NCBI GenBank assembly: GCA_028706255.1
Contig: JAQWBS010000001.1
Span: 424,687-488,686 of the forward strand
Source of the DNA: Alphaproteobacteria bacterium
GTDB taxonomy: Bacteria; Pseudomonadota; Alphaproteobacteria; RF32; CAG-239
Length of the DNA stretch: 64,000 nt
Reading direction: 5' to 3'
Shown here: positions 1 to 7,748 of the stretch, piece by piece
How the letters are laid out: every line of letters begins with the position of its first letter
Numbering within the stretch: position 1 is the stretch's first letter
Notes under the pieces: generated by a model
Seen by the model: only the letters and a program-made list of their open reading frames with translations
The model's database searches: none
What the model was told of the DNA's origin: nothing
Translations under genes and position numbers: made by a program

Positions 1-503
1 AAAGATCTTTTCCAAAGCACTTGGAAAGCTCTTGCAGAAGAAATAATTGGGTAGTAGTAAACGCCAAATTTTGAAGCAATTTCACCAAGTTTATATGGCA
101 ATCCTGCGCCACAAGTTACACCGTTGATTAAGCCTTTGGCTTTTTCCAAAACGTTGTTCAAGATTTTTTCCGCACCGCCAGATTCCCAAAGCATATTCAT
201 ATGAATGCGGCCATTGCCATTTGAGGTTTCATAAGCAATTTGTGCTTGAGAAATGCAACCTCTGATAGCCTGTTCAATCATCTCTTGCTGACGTTCAGGT
301 CGAGTTCTGGTTAAAAATCTTTCTAAAATAACATTATTATTCTCATCGTAGCTATCAGGGGTGATGGCAGAAAATGTCCCTACACAATTTTCTTTCGCCC
401 ATGAACCACTACAAAAACCGTTGGTGGCATTGATACCTTTGCCACCTTCGATAATCGGCAAAACTTCCTTGCCGGAGATCATTATTGGTTTTAAGTTTTT
501 CAC
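1..503 (-). CDS. Nitronate monooxygenase family flavoprotein, 5' part only
   Basis: Partial gene absent from the ORF track; its 3' end lies beyond the left edge. I translated the minus strand from a GTG at 501-503, preceded by a purine-rich AAGGAA site. The product begins VKNLKPIMISGKEVLPIIEG and continues with GGKGINATNGFCSG and GLINGVTCGAGLPYK. These motifs resemble the FMN-dependent nitronate monooxygenase / 2-nitropropane dioxygenase proteins common in alphaproteobacteria. Family members oxidise nitronates using flavin and oxygen in the cytoplasm. About 167 residues are visible out of an expected 350 or more. The family call rests on remembered motifs, and the exact substrate is unknown. 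It is transcribed away from the kinase gene end by 88 bp, so any link to the triad is unproven. Confidence 0.8.
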   Translation of the reverse strand, partial: MKNLKPIMISGKEVLPIIEGGKGINATNGFCSGSWAKENCVGTFSAITPDSYDENNNVILERFLTRTRPERQQEMIEQAIRGCISQAQIAYETSNGNGRIHMNMLWESGGAEKILNNVLEKAKGLINGVTCGAGLPYKLGEIASKFGVYYYPIISSARAFQVLWKRS

Positions 504-591
504 TATTTTTTTTCCTTAAATGATTTTTTTATAAATTCACCGTCGGAAATTATAACAGAAAAATTTTAAATGAATATATTTTTTAATGTAT

Positions 592-2088
592 CTAAAAGAA
601 CAGGTTGAAAATTTCATTAGGGAAGTCATTCACCCAAATGAAAGCAATAATCATGCAAATTAAGGCGTAGATTTGCAACATTTGCGTAAGTCCCTTGTTT
701 TGTAAAGTTCTTGAATAAGGTTCAAATTTTTTAATTATCTTGTGAATAAATGTCATTATGAAGGTTATCATCAAAAATTGAAATGCAAAGCCAGTGGCTT
801 TAATTTTTTCAGGAAAAAAGTCTAAAATTTTATATAAAAACGTGAAAAAAGACATATAAGCCATAATAGCGACAATAGTGATATTTTGGATTTTATTGTC
901 TTTAATGATTTTCTCAATTTTATTTTTCTGCACATTTTCTGTGGAAAGTTCAGAAACCTCCACGCCACGCAATGTCATTGGCGCATCAATTTTCTTTTGG
1001 ATGTGAGAAATGTTGCCTTTAAATTTTTCTTCCATAAGACACATGCCACAGCCTTTTGAGGTGAAATAGACATGGTTATAGTCTTTTTTGCAGGTTTTAA
1101 GAGATTTAAGAAGCGACCAAATATGCTCCTTCCATTCCTTTGCTGTTGGGCGAGACTGGTGTTTTGTAAAAGCTCTTTCAAAAAACTCAAGTGTTGTCTT
1201 GTCGAAATATTCATGAATACTATAAGGGTGAGGGGCTTGATAAGTATCTGGCCAAAGCCCATAAGCATAATGATATGCTTCGATTCTTTCTTGAATGGAA
1301 AGCATTTTAGCATCAGTCTTCCTAGGCGTTCCTGAAAAAGGATGAATGCCATTGTTCAAGAGTTTAAAAATGATAACTGCTAGAGCAAACTTGTCCTGTT
1401 CTTCTCCCATATCACTGCAATTTTGACTCATACCTTCTGGGTAGATATATTCTTCACTGACAAATTCGGCTGTGTGACGGTCATTATATTCACCTTTGAT
1501 GGAAAAGCCGTCGCAGTCAAGCATGGCAACCATCATGGTTTCTTTATAAACATAGATATTGGAGGGTTTAAGGTCGACAACATAATGCCCTGCTTTGTGC
1601 AACGCATAAACCATTGAGGCAACATTATAGGCGGCATAAATACGGTAAGCATATTTTTCGGGGAGACTAAGTTTCTTACGAATGGCTTTTTGCATGAGGT
1701 GGTCGAGAGAAACCGCTTTTTTCATATCAATTAAGGGCATTAAATAACCCACACAAAAGCTCATCTCATCTTCAAGAATGGCAATTGGCCAAGCAATTTG
1801 AACATATTCCACTTCATCTTTAACCGCAGGTGGAAAAATTGGCGGATTATGAAGCATTGCTTCGAGTTTCTTACGATTTGAACTGCTATTCTGTTTATTG
1901 TGAAAAATTTTTGCAACGGTTTTAGGATTCGTCGCATTGAGATAAATTTTTCCCGCTGCACCACCACGATTGACCAATTCTCCAAGTTCAATTTTTTCGA
2001 AATGACCATCGGCATAAATTGCATTATAAGATGTTTTTGTTGCTTCATTCATATCACAAACACTTTGCCCAAAGAATTGTTTTGTCAT
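592..2088 (-). CDS. Protein kinase-like protein of a TerY-P type triad, with membrane tail
   Basis: Predicted serine/threonine kinase-fold protein, up to 498 residues. The glycine-rich loop reads GELVNRGGAAGKIY, the ATP-binding lysine sits in TVAKIF, the catalytic loop is VVDLKPSNIYV and the metal-binding segment is LDCDGFSI, which is DGF rather than DFG. A short GCGMC motif follows the kinase domain, and the C-terminal ~100 residues hold about three hydrophobic membrane segments. This layout matches kinases found with a vWA protein and a PP2C phosphatase (TerY-P triads). The listed ATG overlaps the PP2C gene by 35 bp. An internal ATG at 2052, just after the PP2C stop, is an alternative giving 486 residues. 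The target of phosphorylation is unknown. Confidence 0.78.
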   Translation of the reverse strand: MTKQFFGQSVCDMNEATKTSYNAIYADGHFEKIELGELVNRGGAAGKIYLNATNPKTVAKIFHNKQNSSSNRKKLEAMLHNPPIFPPAVKDEVEYVQIAWPIAILEDEMSFCVGYLMPLIDMKKAVSLDHLMQKAIRKKLSLPEKYAYRIYAAYNVASMVYALHKAGHYVVDLKPSNIYVYKETMMVAMLDCDGFSIKGEYNDRHTAEFVSEEYIYPEGMSQNCSDMGEEQDKFALAVIIFKLLNNGIHPFSGTPRKTDAKMLSIQERIEAYHYAYGLWPDTYQAPHPYSIHEYFDKTTLEFFERAFTKHQSRPTAKEWKEHIWSLLKSLKTCKKDYNHVYFTSKGCGMCLMEEKFKGNISHIQKKIDAPMTLRGVEVSELSTENVQKNKIEKIIKDNKIQNITIVAIMAYMSFFTFLYKILDFFPEKIKATGFAFQFLMITFIMTFIHKIIKKFEPYSRTLQNKGLTQMLQIYALICMIIAFIWVNDFPNEIFNLFF

Positions 2089-2797
2089 CTGGATTAATGC
2101 GTTCAGCTCTTGGATTGCTCAAAGTTTTATTCAAGGCATTCAAAGCACGATATTTCAAAGGTTCATTGCAGAGATATTGATTAATGGGTTGCAAGAAGCG
2201 TTTTTCAATTTCATTAAATTCCCCATTAAAAGAGAAGTTTGTTAGCCCATCACTCATCAAAACGAAAGTATTATGCCCTTTGAATGGAACAAATCTCAAA
2301 TTTTCTTTCCAGTTTTCCATGGTGTAAAAATAGGTCTCACAGCTAAACATTCCATTTTCAGGAGGTGATATGGTGAAGTTGTCATAATTTTCATCAGTGA
2401 AGGCCACAGCAGCACCGTCACCTATGTGAAAAAAGATTCCTTTGTTATTAGCAAATACAACCCCAACCAATGTTGCAGCAAAGTCATTCAAATTTTTTTT
2501 ATTGAGGCGATGAAGAGAAAGCTTTTGACGAGCAACTTTAATTGCTTCATAGGTTTTTTGCTTAATATCCTCAAATTTTTCATTTTTTAGTAAATCAACA
2601 AGGGTGTTGCAGACGATTCTCGCCCCAATTTTACCATATTTTGCTGAACCTGCTCCATCTGAAACAACTGCTACAAAATTTTTGCCATTTGTGGCGTGGC
2701 AAGAATGGTCTTGACAAGGTGCATTTCGATTGGCGTTTCTCAGCCCTTTAATACTTGTCGCCAAAACACGAATATTTCTTTTAGGCTTATTTTTCAT
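2054..2797 (-). CDS. PP2C-type protein phosphatase of the triad
   Basis: Predicted metal-dependent serine/threonine phosphatase, 247 residues from the chosen start. PP2C-like motifs include CQDHSCHA near the N-terminus, VVSDGAGSAKYGKIGA (metal-binding aspartate then glycine), FFHIGDGAAVAF and FVLMSDGLTNF. The ORF track begins at 2863, but the ATG at 2797 (MKNKPKRNIRVLA) overlaps the vWA stop by only 11 bp and suits translational coupling. It presumably reverses phosphorylation by the adjacent kinase, which is an inference from triad organisation. No membrane segment is seen. The gene sits between vWA and kinase genes in one minus-strand unit. Confidence 0.85.
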   Translation of the reverse strand: MKNKPKRNIRVLATSIKGLRNANRNAPCQDHSCHATNGKNFVAVVSDGAGSAKYGKIGARIVCNTLVDLLKNEKFEDIKQKTYEAIKVARQKLSLHRLNKKNLNDFAATLVGVVFANNKGIFFHIGDGAAVAFTDENYDNFTISPPENGMFSCETYFYTMENWKENLRFVPFKGHNTFVLMSDGLTNFSFNGEFNEIEKRFLQPINQYLCNEPLKYRALNALNKTLSNPRAERINPDDKTILWAKCL

Positions 2798-3467
2798 CCC
2801 AAGAACCAGTGTCTTCAATGTAATCAATAGCATTTGGCGTTGCCTTGGAAATGCAAGAAACACTACGGCTGAGCCAGAGGAAAAACTCTGTGAACTTCAA
2901 GCCAGTAAGTCTTTTAGGTTGCATAAGAGAAAACTTAGCCAGTTTTTCTAAGTTAGCGCCTTGTGTTCCCACGGCATGAACGACCACTTTTTTGTTTTGT
3001 TGAGCAAAACGGCATCTTTCTGCCACAATTTCCCAATCATAATCTGTTGGCTCGCCATCACTGATAAGGAAAATCCATGGACGTTTAGAAGTAATGCCAC
3101 AACTATCGTAAAGACATTTTTGTTCTTCAATTTTCAGCAAAGCTAAATCCATGGCTTTGCCAAGAGGTGTAAGTCCATCTGCTTCCATGACGGGAGCTTC
3201 AAAATTCATTGCATCAATCCAGTCGGAAGCTGTTATAGCTTGGTCTTTGCCAAAAGCTTTGATGATGAGCAATTGCACACGAGAAGAAGCATCAATATCA
3301 TCTTTAAGCTCATTTTCAAGTGCTTTTAAGCCCATATTAAGTTGCTTAATTGGTTCGCCACGCATTGACCCTGAACAATCTAGCACTAACACACAAGGTG
3401 TTCTTTCGTTGGCATTATCGGCAAATTCGACATATGGGATAATATCATCTGAATATGAATGAGACAT
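2787..3467 (-). CDS. vWA domain protein, TerY-like
   Basis: A 226-residue von Willebrand factor A domain protein. The MIDAS metal-site motif is LVLDCSGSMRGEPIKQL, with the second and third motif regions at DGLTPLGKAMDLALL and LISDGEPTDYDWE. This spacing is typical of TerY-like proteins first noted in tellurite-resistance regions, where they accompany PP2C and kinase genes. It likely acts as a metal-dependent protein-interaction module in the cytoplasm. It starts 21 bp after the small lipoprotein gene and ends overlapping the phosphatase gene, so the genes probably share a transcript. No terC, terD or other ter genes are visible, so a role in tellurite resistance is not implied. Confidence 0.85.
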   Translation of the reverse strand: MSHSYSDDIIPYVEFADNANERTPCVLVLDCSGSMRGEPIKQLNMGLKALENELKDDIDASSRVQLLIIKAFGKDQAITASDWIDAMNFEAPVMEADGLTPLGKAMDLALLKIEEQKCLYDSCGITSKRPWIFLISDGEPTDYDWEIVAERCRFAQQNKKVVVHAVGTQGANLEKLAKFSLMQPKRLTGLKFTEFFLWLSRSVSCISKATPNAIDYIEDTGSWDEK

Positions 3468-3487
3468 AATGACCCTTCCTGAAATTT

Positions 3488-3634
3488 CTAATTATCTATT
3501 GGTTTTGGATATTGATGAGGATATCCGCTCCCTTCATATGGTTCGGGTGCGGAAATTTTTCCACATCCACTCATGCTGAACATGATAAGAGAGATTGTAT
3601 AAATAATTAGTAACTTTTTAAAATTCTTTTTCAT
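3488..3634 (-). CDS. lptM: Small lipoprotein resembling LptM
   Basis: A 48-residue gene too short for the ORF track. The product starts MKKNFKKLLIIYTISLIMFS, has a lipobox (SMSGC) and a short mature part CGKISAPEPYEGSGYPHQYP. This agrees with alphaproteobacterial LptM-like lipoproteins, which share a CG(K)..PEPP.GS.YPR.YP pattern and assist maturation of the LPS translocon LptD/LptE at the outer membrane. In many alphaproteobacteria the gene lies between argH and lysA and opposite a tlpA-like gene. Here the divergent tlpA-like gene is kept but the vWA gene follows instead. The symbol is assigned by motif only. Confidence 0.7.
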   Translation of the reverse strand: MKKNFKKLLIIYTISLIMFSMSGCGKISAPEPYEGSGYPHQYPKPIDN

Positions 3635-3722
3635 TTTTATACCTTTTCGTTGTATAAAGCTTTACACTTGATTATAATAAATACAAGCGTTGGATTTAAC
3701 AATATAAAAATAAGTTATCAAT

Positions 3723-4247
3723 ATGAAGAAAAGTTTTTTGATTCTCTTTTTGCTGGTGTTTTTTTCACATAAGAATCTTTCGGCGCAAGAGGCTGTTAAT
3801 ATTTTCCCAAGGTCTAGGGAGGTTCCAAAAGAAGTTATCTATCACGAGTCTGGAAAGAGATATCGCCTAAACGAATTTAAGGGAAATTTCGTTTTGCTTG
3901 TTTTTTGGTCAAAAAAGTGTGCAGTATGTTTGAAAGAGTTTGATGATTTAAACAATTTCAGCAATATTGTTAAAAATAATGGCATCAAAGTTGTTTTGGT
4001 TTCGCCCTCAACAGAATGGCACAGCTTCGGGCAGACCCGTCGGTTTATGGATAGATTCGGAGCAAATGACTTAGATGTTTATTGGGACGAAAATGGCAAT
4101 TTGGCTTCTGCATTGGGCGTTTTTTCAACCCCGCATAATGTTTTAATTAACAAAGAGGGACGTGAAATTGGCAGAATTAGAGGTGGTGCAGATTGGGATA
4201 AACAAGAAATCATAGATTATATATATGAGTTAAAAGCAAAATATTAA
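3723..4247 (+). CDS. TlpA-like exported thioredoxin-fold protein
   Basis: A 174-residue protein with an N-terminal signal peptide (MKKSFLILFLLVFFSHKNLSA) and a thioredoxin-like fold. The redox site is KKCAVCLKEF, a CxxC motif after the usual WS segment, and the cis-proline region is GVFSTPHNVLI. TlpA/ResA family proteins reduce disulfides in the periplasm, for example during cytochrome maturation; the partner here is unknown. The gene starts 88 bp from the divergent lptM-like gene and is followed 15 bp later by a Gpt-like gene, so the two may be cotranscribed. The upstream ribosome site is weak, but the signal peptide supports this start. Confidence 0.85.
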   Translation: MKKSFLILFLLVFFSHKNLSAQEAVNIFPRSREVPKEVIYHESGKRYRLNEFKGNFVLLVFWSKKCAVCLKEFDDLNNFSNIVKNNGIKVVLVSPSTEWHSFGQTRRFMDRFGANDLDVYWDENGNLASALGVFSTPHNVLINKEGREIGRIRGGADWDKQEIIDYIYELKAKY

Positions 4248-4262
4248 TAAGGTAGGAGAATT

Positions 4263-4688
4263 ATGGATAAGCTTTATATCACATGGGATGACTTTCATCG
4301 AGATGCAAAAAGACTTTGCGACAAGATAAAAAAACTCGGCAAGTTTGATAGAATTATTGCAGTGAGCAGAGGAGGGTTGATTCCAGCAGGGATAATTTCT
4401 TATGAAATGGACATTAGAAATGTGGAAGCTGTGAGTGTTTCAAGTTATGATGGTGAAAATTTGAGAGATTTTGATGAGATAAAAATTTCAATTTCCGTTG
4501 ATAATGTTGATGAAAAGACACTTGTGATTGATGACTTAGCCGACACAGGCAACACATTCAAATTGTTGCGAAGCATTTTTCCTAAAGCAAAATATGTTTG
4601 TGTTTATGCAAAAGATGCTGGTAAGCCAGAGGCAGATGCTTATCAAGAAGAAATGCCAAACAAATGGATTGTTTTCCCTTGGGACTAA
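4263..4688 (+). CDS. gpt: Xanthine-guanine phosphoribosyltransferase-like protein
   Basis: A 141-residue phosphoribosyltransferase of the purine-salvage type. The PRPP-binding motif is LVIDDLADTGNTF, and the N-terminal YITWDDFHRDAKRLCDKI and IIAVSRGGLIPAGI segments align well with remembered E. coli Gpt (YIVTWDMLQIHARKL, IIAVSRGGLVPGAL). It also ends with the IVFPWD segment matching the Gpt WIEQPWD region. It would convert guanine or xanthine plus PRPP to the nucleotide in the cytoplasm. It is slightly shorter than E. coli Gpt (152 residues), lacking the final ~10 residues. The start has a clear GGTAGGAG ribosome site. Substrate choice among purines is uncertain. Confidence 0.8.
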   Translation: MDKLYITWDDFHRDAKRLCDKIKKLGKFDRIIAVSRGGLIPAGIISYEMDIRNVEAVSVSSYDGENLRDFDEIKISISVDNVDEKTLVIDDLADTGNTFKLLRSIFPKAKYVCVYAKDAGKPEADAYQEEMPNKWIVFPWD

Positions 4689-4699
4689 GTTCTTTCAGT

Positions 4700-5090
4700 T
4701 TTAAGTAATAAGGCAAGATTTCTCATTGTCAAAGACAATTTCGAAATGACAATTTTTTTGTCATCTCAACTGAGCTCCCTTCCTGTCATCTCGACTGAGG
4801 GCTTTCTATTCTCTGTCATCTCAACTGAGCGAAGCGAACGGAGAGATATTGCCTTATTAAGATGGATTCCCGATTTCTCGGGAATGACACTGTTTTTGTC
4901 ATATTCGGGCTTGACCCGAATATCAATATTGTTCTTGTCTTTCTTCAAAGTAGATTCCCGATTTCTCGGGAATGACAATGATTCTTTGTTTGATTGGATT
5001 GCCACGCTTCGCTCGCAATGACAATACATAGTGTCATATTCGGGATGTTTTTTTAGGCGTCATATTCGGGCTTGACCCGAATATCTACAA
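4700..5090. repeat. Cluster of dispersed palindromic repeats between gpt and the PilT-like gene
   Basis: No gene is supported in this 414-bp gap. It holds at least four kinds of short repeat: GTCATCTCRACTGAG three times around 4758-4830; the palindrome ATTCCCGATTTCTCGGGAAT at 4866-4885 and 4954-4973; a 27-bp element at 4898-4924 and 5059-5085; and one near-palindrome ATTGCCACGCTTCGCTCGCAAT near 4998-5019. Most copies are flanked by an AATGACA or GTCAT sequence. The ORFs listed here (4746-5021 plus, 4766-5029 minus) are translations of these repeats. Such families are usually scattered over a genome and may be small mobile palindromes or transcript-end structures. Confidence 0.85.
4898..4924. 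repeat. 27-bp palindromic element, copy 1 (copy 2 at 5059-5085)
   Basis: The sequence runs from GTCATATTCGGG through CCCGAATATC with a short centre, and is repeated without change at 5059-5085. The arms ATTCGGG and CCCGAAT are inverted repeats, so RNA from it would fold. A truncated third copy (GTCATATTCGGGATG) starts near 5032. Exact conservation of two copies 161 bp apart suggests recent spread or conversion. Confidence 0.85.
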
Positions 5091-5102
5091 ACATTCACAA
5101 AC

Positions 5103-6071
5103 TTAAAGGTCAGGGAAGATATTCATACCTCTTGCCATACGGGTCATTTGGGTTTCAATTGCCGTTGCAAGGTTGAGTTTTCCGCTTTTGATAATGCCTC
5201 GAACTTGGTCGCCTTTGGTTGTGTCTGGGTTGGCAAAAAGGTGGCTGACAAGTGGTTTCTTGACCCCCACACCAATCAACTGTTGGTGCATTACGCCGAG
5301 CATTCCACGAGAAAAGAGGTCATAAGCCAATTCTTCACTCATTGAGGTTGAAGAAGCATATTTAACCACAGAGTTGATGGCATCTGTCACGTTGTTTGCG
5401 TGAATTGTTGAGAGAATAAGGTGTCCTGAAGTTGCCGCACGCAAAACCTCACTTGCTGTTTCAGGGGTTCTGATTTCTCCCACAAGAATATATCTTGGTT
5501 TTGTACGCAAAGCAGATTTCAAAGCCGCACCCCAGTCACCACCAGGGGGAACAGTTTGTTTGCAGAGCCCAATTCCGCCAGCAACTGAGTTATATGTGCC
5601 GTCAAGGGGTTGTTCAGTTGGGTCTTCAATGGTATAGGCAAAACCACCTTCGGAGCTCAAAAATTCTTTAAGCAAGCTTGAAATTGTGGTTGTTTTACCT
5701 TGCCCCGTTGGACCAGAACACAGGATAAGTCCGTAAGCATCCCCTAAAGAGAGGAGGTGTCGAGAGAGTTCATTGCCAAAGCCAAGGCTTGAAAAAGGCG
5801 GAACTTTCACGGGCATACGACGGGCGCAATATTGTGTGCCATAAATTGTTTCACTTCGTTCAACACGGTAGAAAGATTTACTATATAAGACAGAATAGCT
5901 AGGGTTTTTTCCGTCCCAAGACTCAGAAACGAGTTTAAAAAACTCATCAAAATCATCAGCTTTCAGAATTTTCAAGCCATTGTTTGTGTTGTCATCTGGG
6001 ATATAAGCTGTTTTATCAGGTGTGATGTAAATGTCTGAGAAAGGGGTGGAATAAATAGTTGCGCCACTCAT
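5103..6071 (-). CDS. PilT-like secretion ATPase, type IV pilus retraction or accessory
   Basis: A 322-residue cytoplasmic ATPase of the PilT/DotB/TraJ group. The Walker A motif is CSGPTGQGKTTT near residue 120, the Asp/Walker B region contains YTIEDPTEQPL and YILVGEIRTPETA, and the His box is LSTIHANNV. The ORF track starts at 6122, but the ATG at 6071 (MSGATIYS) has an AGAGGA ribosome site 7 bp upstream and is preferred. The length is close to PilT (about 340). As last gene of the pilus operon it may power pilus retraction. R64-type operons themselves lack a pilT next to pilS, so this is a departure. It could also be a DotB-like ATPase. Confidence 0.85.
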   Translation of the reverse strand: MSGATIYSTPFSDIYITPDKTAYIPDDNTNNGLKILKADDFDEFFKLVSESWDGKNPSYSVLYSKSFYRVERSETIYGTQYCARRMPVKVPPFSSLGFGNELSRHLLSLGDAYGLILCSGPTGQGKTTTISSLLKEFLSSEGGFAYTIEDPTEQPLDGTYNSVAGGIGLCKQTVPPGGDWGAALKSALRTKPRYILVGEIRTPETASEVLRAATSGHLILSTIHANNVTDAINSVVKYASSTSMSEELAYDLFSRGMLGVMHQQLIGVGVKKPLVSHLFANPDTTKGDQVRGIIKSGKLNLATAIETQMTRMARGMNIFPDL

Positions 6072-6174
6072 CTTAAAAATCCTCTTAATTGAAATTAATA
6101 CGTTCTCATTATAGGAGAGCATTTATTAAAAGTATAGAGGAAAATGTTTTCAATTTTGTTAAATTTTTAAAAAA

Positions 6175-6786
6175 CTAGTAAAAAGTGAAACTAACAATGC
6201 AAGTGTTGGCTATTTCTTCATCTTGAGGATTACAAGCACATTCTTGATAGATTGTTTCCAAGGTCAGGGTTTCATTAAGATTATTTCCAGAATGGTATGA
6301 AAGAGTGCCTGTGGCTGTTCCTATGCCAACTCGAAGAATGTCTGATAGAGTTGTGCTGAAATTGTGCCTTGCTAAGAATTGACAATTATCTCTGCTAAGT
6401 TTGGTGATTTGAATTTCAAAAACAGTAGATTTAGTAACATTTGCGGGCAAGTCTTCAGGAGCACTAATGATTAAATTGCCTTTTTTAGCATGTTGAATGG
6501 TTTGCTTATCCCCATTTTGCATGGTGAGTGGAACGAGGGTATATTCTATGGCACGAGCATTGTCTAAGCCAGCGTAGTTCCCTTGGTTGGCATAAGCATT
6601 TCTGATGTCATTGGCAAGGGTTATTACTTCTTCCAAAATTGATTGACGTTCATATCTGTCTAAAAGGATGGGGAAGGCTTGAACTGCCATCATCGTCATC
6701 ACACTGAGAATGAGCAAAACAGCCATCAACTCTAACATCGTACGACCTTGTTGATTTGTTCTGTTCTTGTTTTTTCTTATTATCAC
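6175..6786 (-). CDS. Minor type IV prepilin-like protein
   Basis: A 203-residue pilin-like protein with a class III signal: QQGRTMLELMAVLLILSVM, in which prepilin peptidase would cut after the glycine and the glutamate at +5 is present. The hydrophobic helix is followed by a soluble domain ending in a cysteine-containing tail (CACNPQDEEIANTCIVSFTFY) that echoes the tails of the two major pilins upstream. It starts at a GTG (6784-6786) with a weak ribosome site. Position after the major pilins suggests a minor pilin, the place of PilV in R64, but it is far shorter than PilV and has no shufflon. No prepilin peptidase is in the window. Confidence 0.8.
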   Translation of the reverse strand: MIIRKNKNRTNQQGRTMLELMAVLLILSVMTMMAVQAFPILLDRYERQSILEEVITLANDIRNAYANQGNYAGLDNARAIEYTLVPLTMQNGDKQTIQHAKKGNLIISAPEDLPANVTKSTVFEIQITKLSRDNCQFLARHNFSTTLSDILRVGIGTATGTLSYHSGNNLNETLTLETIYQECACNPQDEEIANTCIVSFTFY

Positions 6787-6882
6787 GTGTATTGTCTTTC
6801 TCGAATTTGTTTTAAGATATCATATCTATATCTAAGATGTAAAGGGCAAAAGTTAATGAGTAGGTAGTATAAAAAGCCATAT

Positions 6883-6911
6883 AAAAAGAGCCTCAAAATG
6901 AGGCTCTTTTT
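6883..6911 (-). terminator. Rho-independent terminator after the second major pilin
   Basis: AAAAAGAGCCTCA and TGAGGCTCTTTTT form a perfect stem around an AAA loop, with a T-tract on both strands. It lies 17 bp past the pilin stop. It may partly end transcription so that pilin is made in excess over the minor pilin and ATPase. Confidence 0.85.
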
Positions 6912-6927
6912 AGAAATTATTCTGGAA

Positions 6928-7500
6928 TTAGTAATAAGTCCATTCAACAACACAAGTGTTGTTGCTTGCGCCACAAGCGCCACAAGCAGTGTTTGCATCT
7001 TCCAAGCTGAATGGAAGAGCGCTACTTGCTTTTGATGTTCCACCCGCAGCATTAGAGCTGTGAGCTCTCATTGAATTCAAGCCCGCTGAACCAGAACCCC
7101 AGTCAGAAGTTGCAAGATACATACAAGATGATTTGTTAAGTCCTGTAAAGAGCAAAGTAAAGCCAAGGTTAGCAACGCCACCAACGTTTGCAGGAGCAAT
7201 TGTTACAGAGCCACCCATTGCATTATTCAAAGTTGCGCCAACGACCATGTCTGAAGGGGCAAAGCCATAAGTGATGACATTGGCAGAAGTGATGCCCGCA
7301 TAGCTTGATTGACTTGAATAAGCAGTTCTGATGTTTGCAGTTAAAGTTGAAACTTGGTCAGCAAGTTTTTGTTCTTTAAACTTACTCATTGCTTTTGAAT
7401 AGCCAGCGATACCAGCAACAGATAAGATACCAACAATCGCCAAAACGGCAAGCATTTCGACCATTGAACGACCAGATTGTTCAGATTTGTAATTTTTCAT
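6928..7500 (-). CDS. Major type IVb prepilin, paralogue 2
   Basis: A 190-residue prepilin. The short leader MKNYKSEQSG is followed by RSMVEMLAVLAIVGILSVAG, with cleavage expected after G10 and E5 of the mature protein present. The soluble domain has cysteines near SSCMYL and a C-terminal disulfide-like pair (CGACGASNNTCVVEW). Residues 4-70 are identical to the paralogue upstream; the remaining half differs in loops but keeps the same framework. The gene has its own AGGGGAA ribosome site, a candidate promoter and a terminator, so it may be expressed apart from the operon. Pilins of this group assemble into type IVb pili at the cell surface. Confidence 0.9.
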   Translation of the reverse strand: MKNYKSEQSGRSMVEMLAVLAIVGILSVAGIAGYSKAMSKFKEQKLADQVSTLTANIRTAYSSQSSYAGITSANVITYGFAPSDMVVGATLNNAMGGSVTIAPANVGGVANLGFTLLFTGLNKSSCMYLATSDWGSGSAGLNSMRAHSSNAAGGTSKASSALPFSLEDANTACGACGASNNTCVVEWTYY

Positions 7501-7569
7501 TTTGTTTCCCCTAATAGATTATTATAAATAATCAGTTGTTAATTTAACGATGAATACCCTATATCATAT

Positions 7570-7600
7570 ATTATAGTAATCTGAAAATTCCATCTATCAA
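7570..7600 (-). promoter_or_regulatory. Candidate promoter for pilin paralogue 2
   Basis: On the minus strand TTGATA (7600-7595) and TATAAT (7575-7570) are separated by 19 bp. The -10 is perfect but the spacing is long, and no other element supports it. It lies about 70 bp upstream of the pilin ATG in an otherwise empty 248-bp gap. Confidence 0.35.
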
Positions 7601-7650
7601 GACTAACTTTCGTAACAAAAAATCACTTAAGCACTTGTAAAAAAGCATAA

Positions 7651-7690
7651 AACAAAACCTCCGCTAGAAAAATCTAGTGGAGGTTTTGTT
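7651..7690 (-). terminator. Terminator after major pilin paralogue 1
   Basis: AACAAAACCTCCRCTAGA-type arms pair across a short A-rich loop (AACAAAACCTCCGCTAG with CTAGTGGAGGTTTTGTT, one G-U pair). The run of Ts on the minus strand follows the stem. It lies 58 bp beyond the stop of the upstream pilin and separates the two pilin genes. Confidence 0.8.
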
Positions 7691-7748
7691 CTGTTAACCA
7701 CGCTCAGAGCAATGTTTCAAACAAAAGCGCTCTGAAGTTGTTATAAGA

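Noticed and set aside
4746-5029. Overlapping ORFs on both strands (91 and 87 residues)
   Set aside because: They are translations of the palindromic repeat cluster, with no ribosome site or recognisable domain.
6175-6786. Minor pilin as an R64-like PilV with shufflon
   Set aside because: The gene is too short and there are no inverted recombination repeats or recombinase gene beside it.
6783-7052. Minus-strand ORF of 89 residues between minor and major pilins
   Set aside because: It runs out of frame through the pilin end and terminator; no start signal or family pattern.
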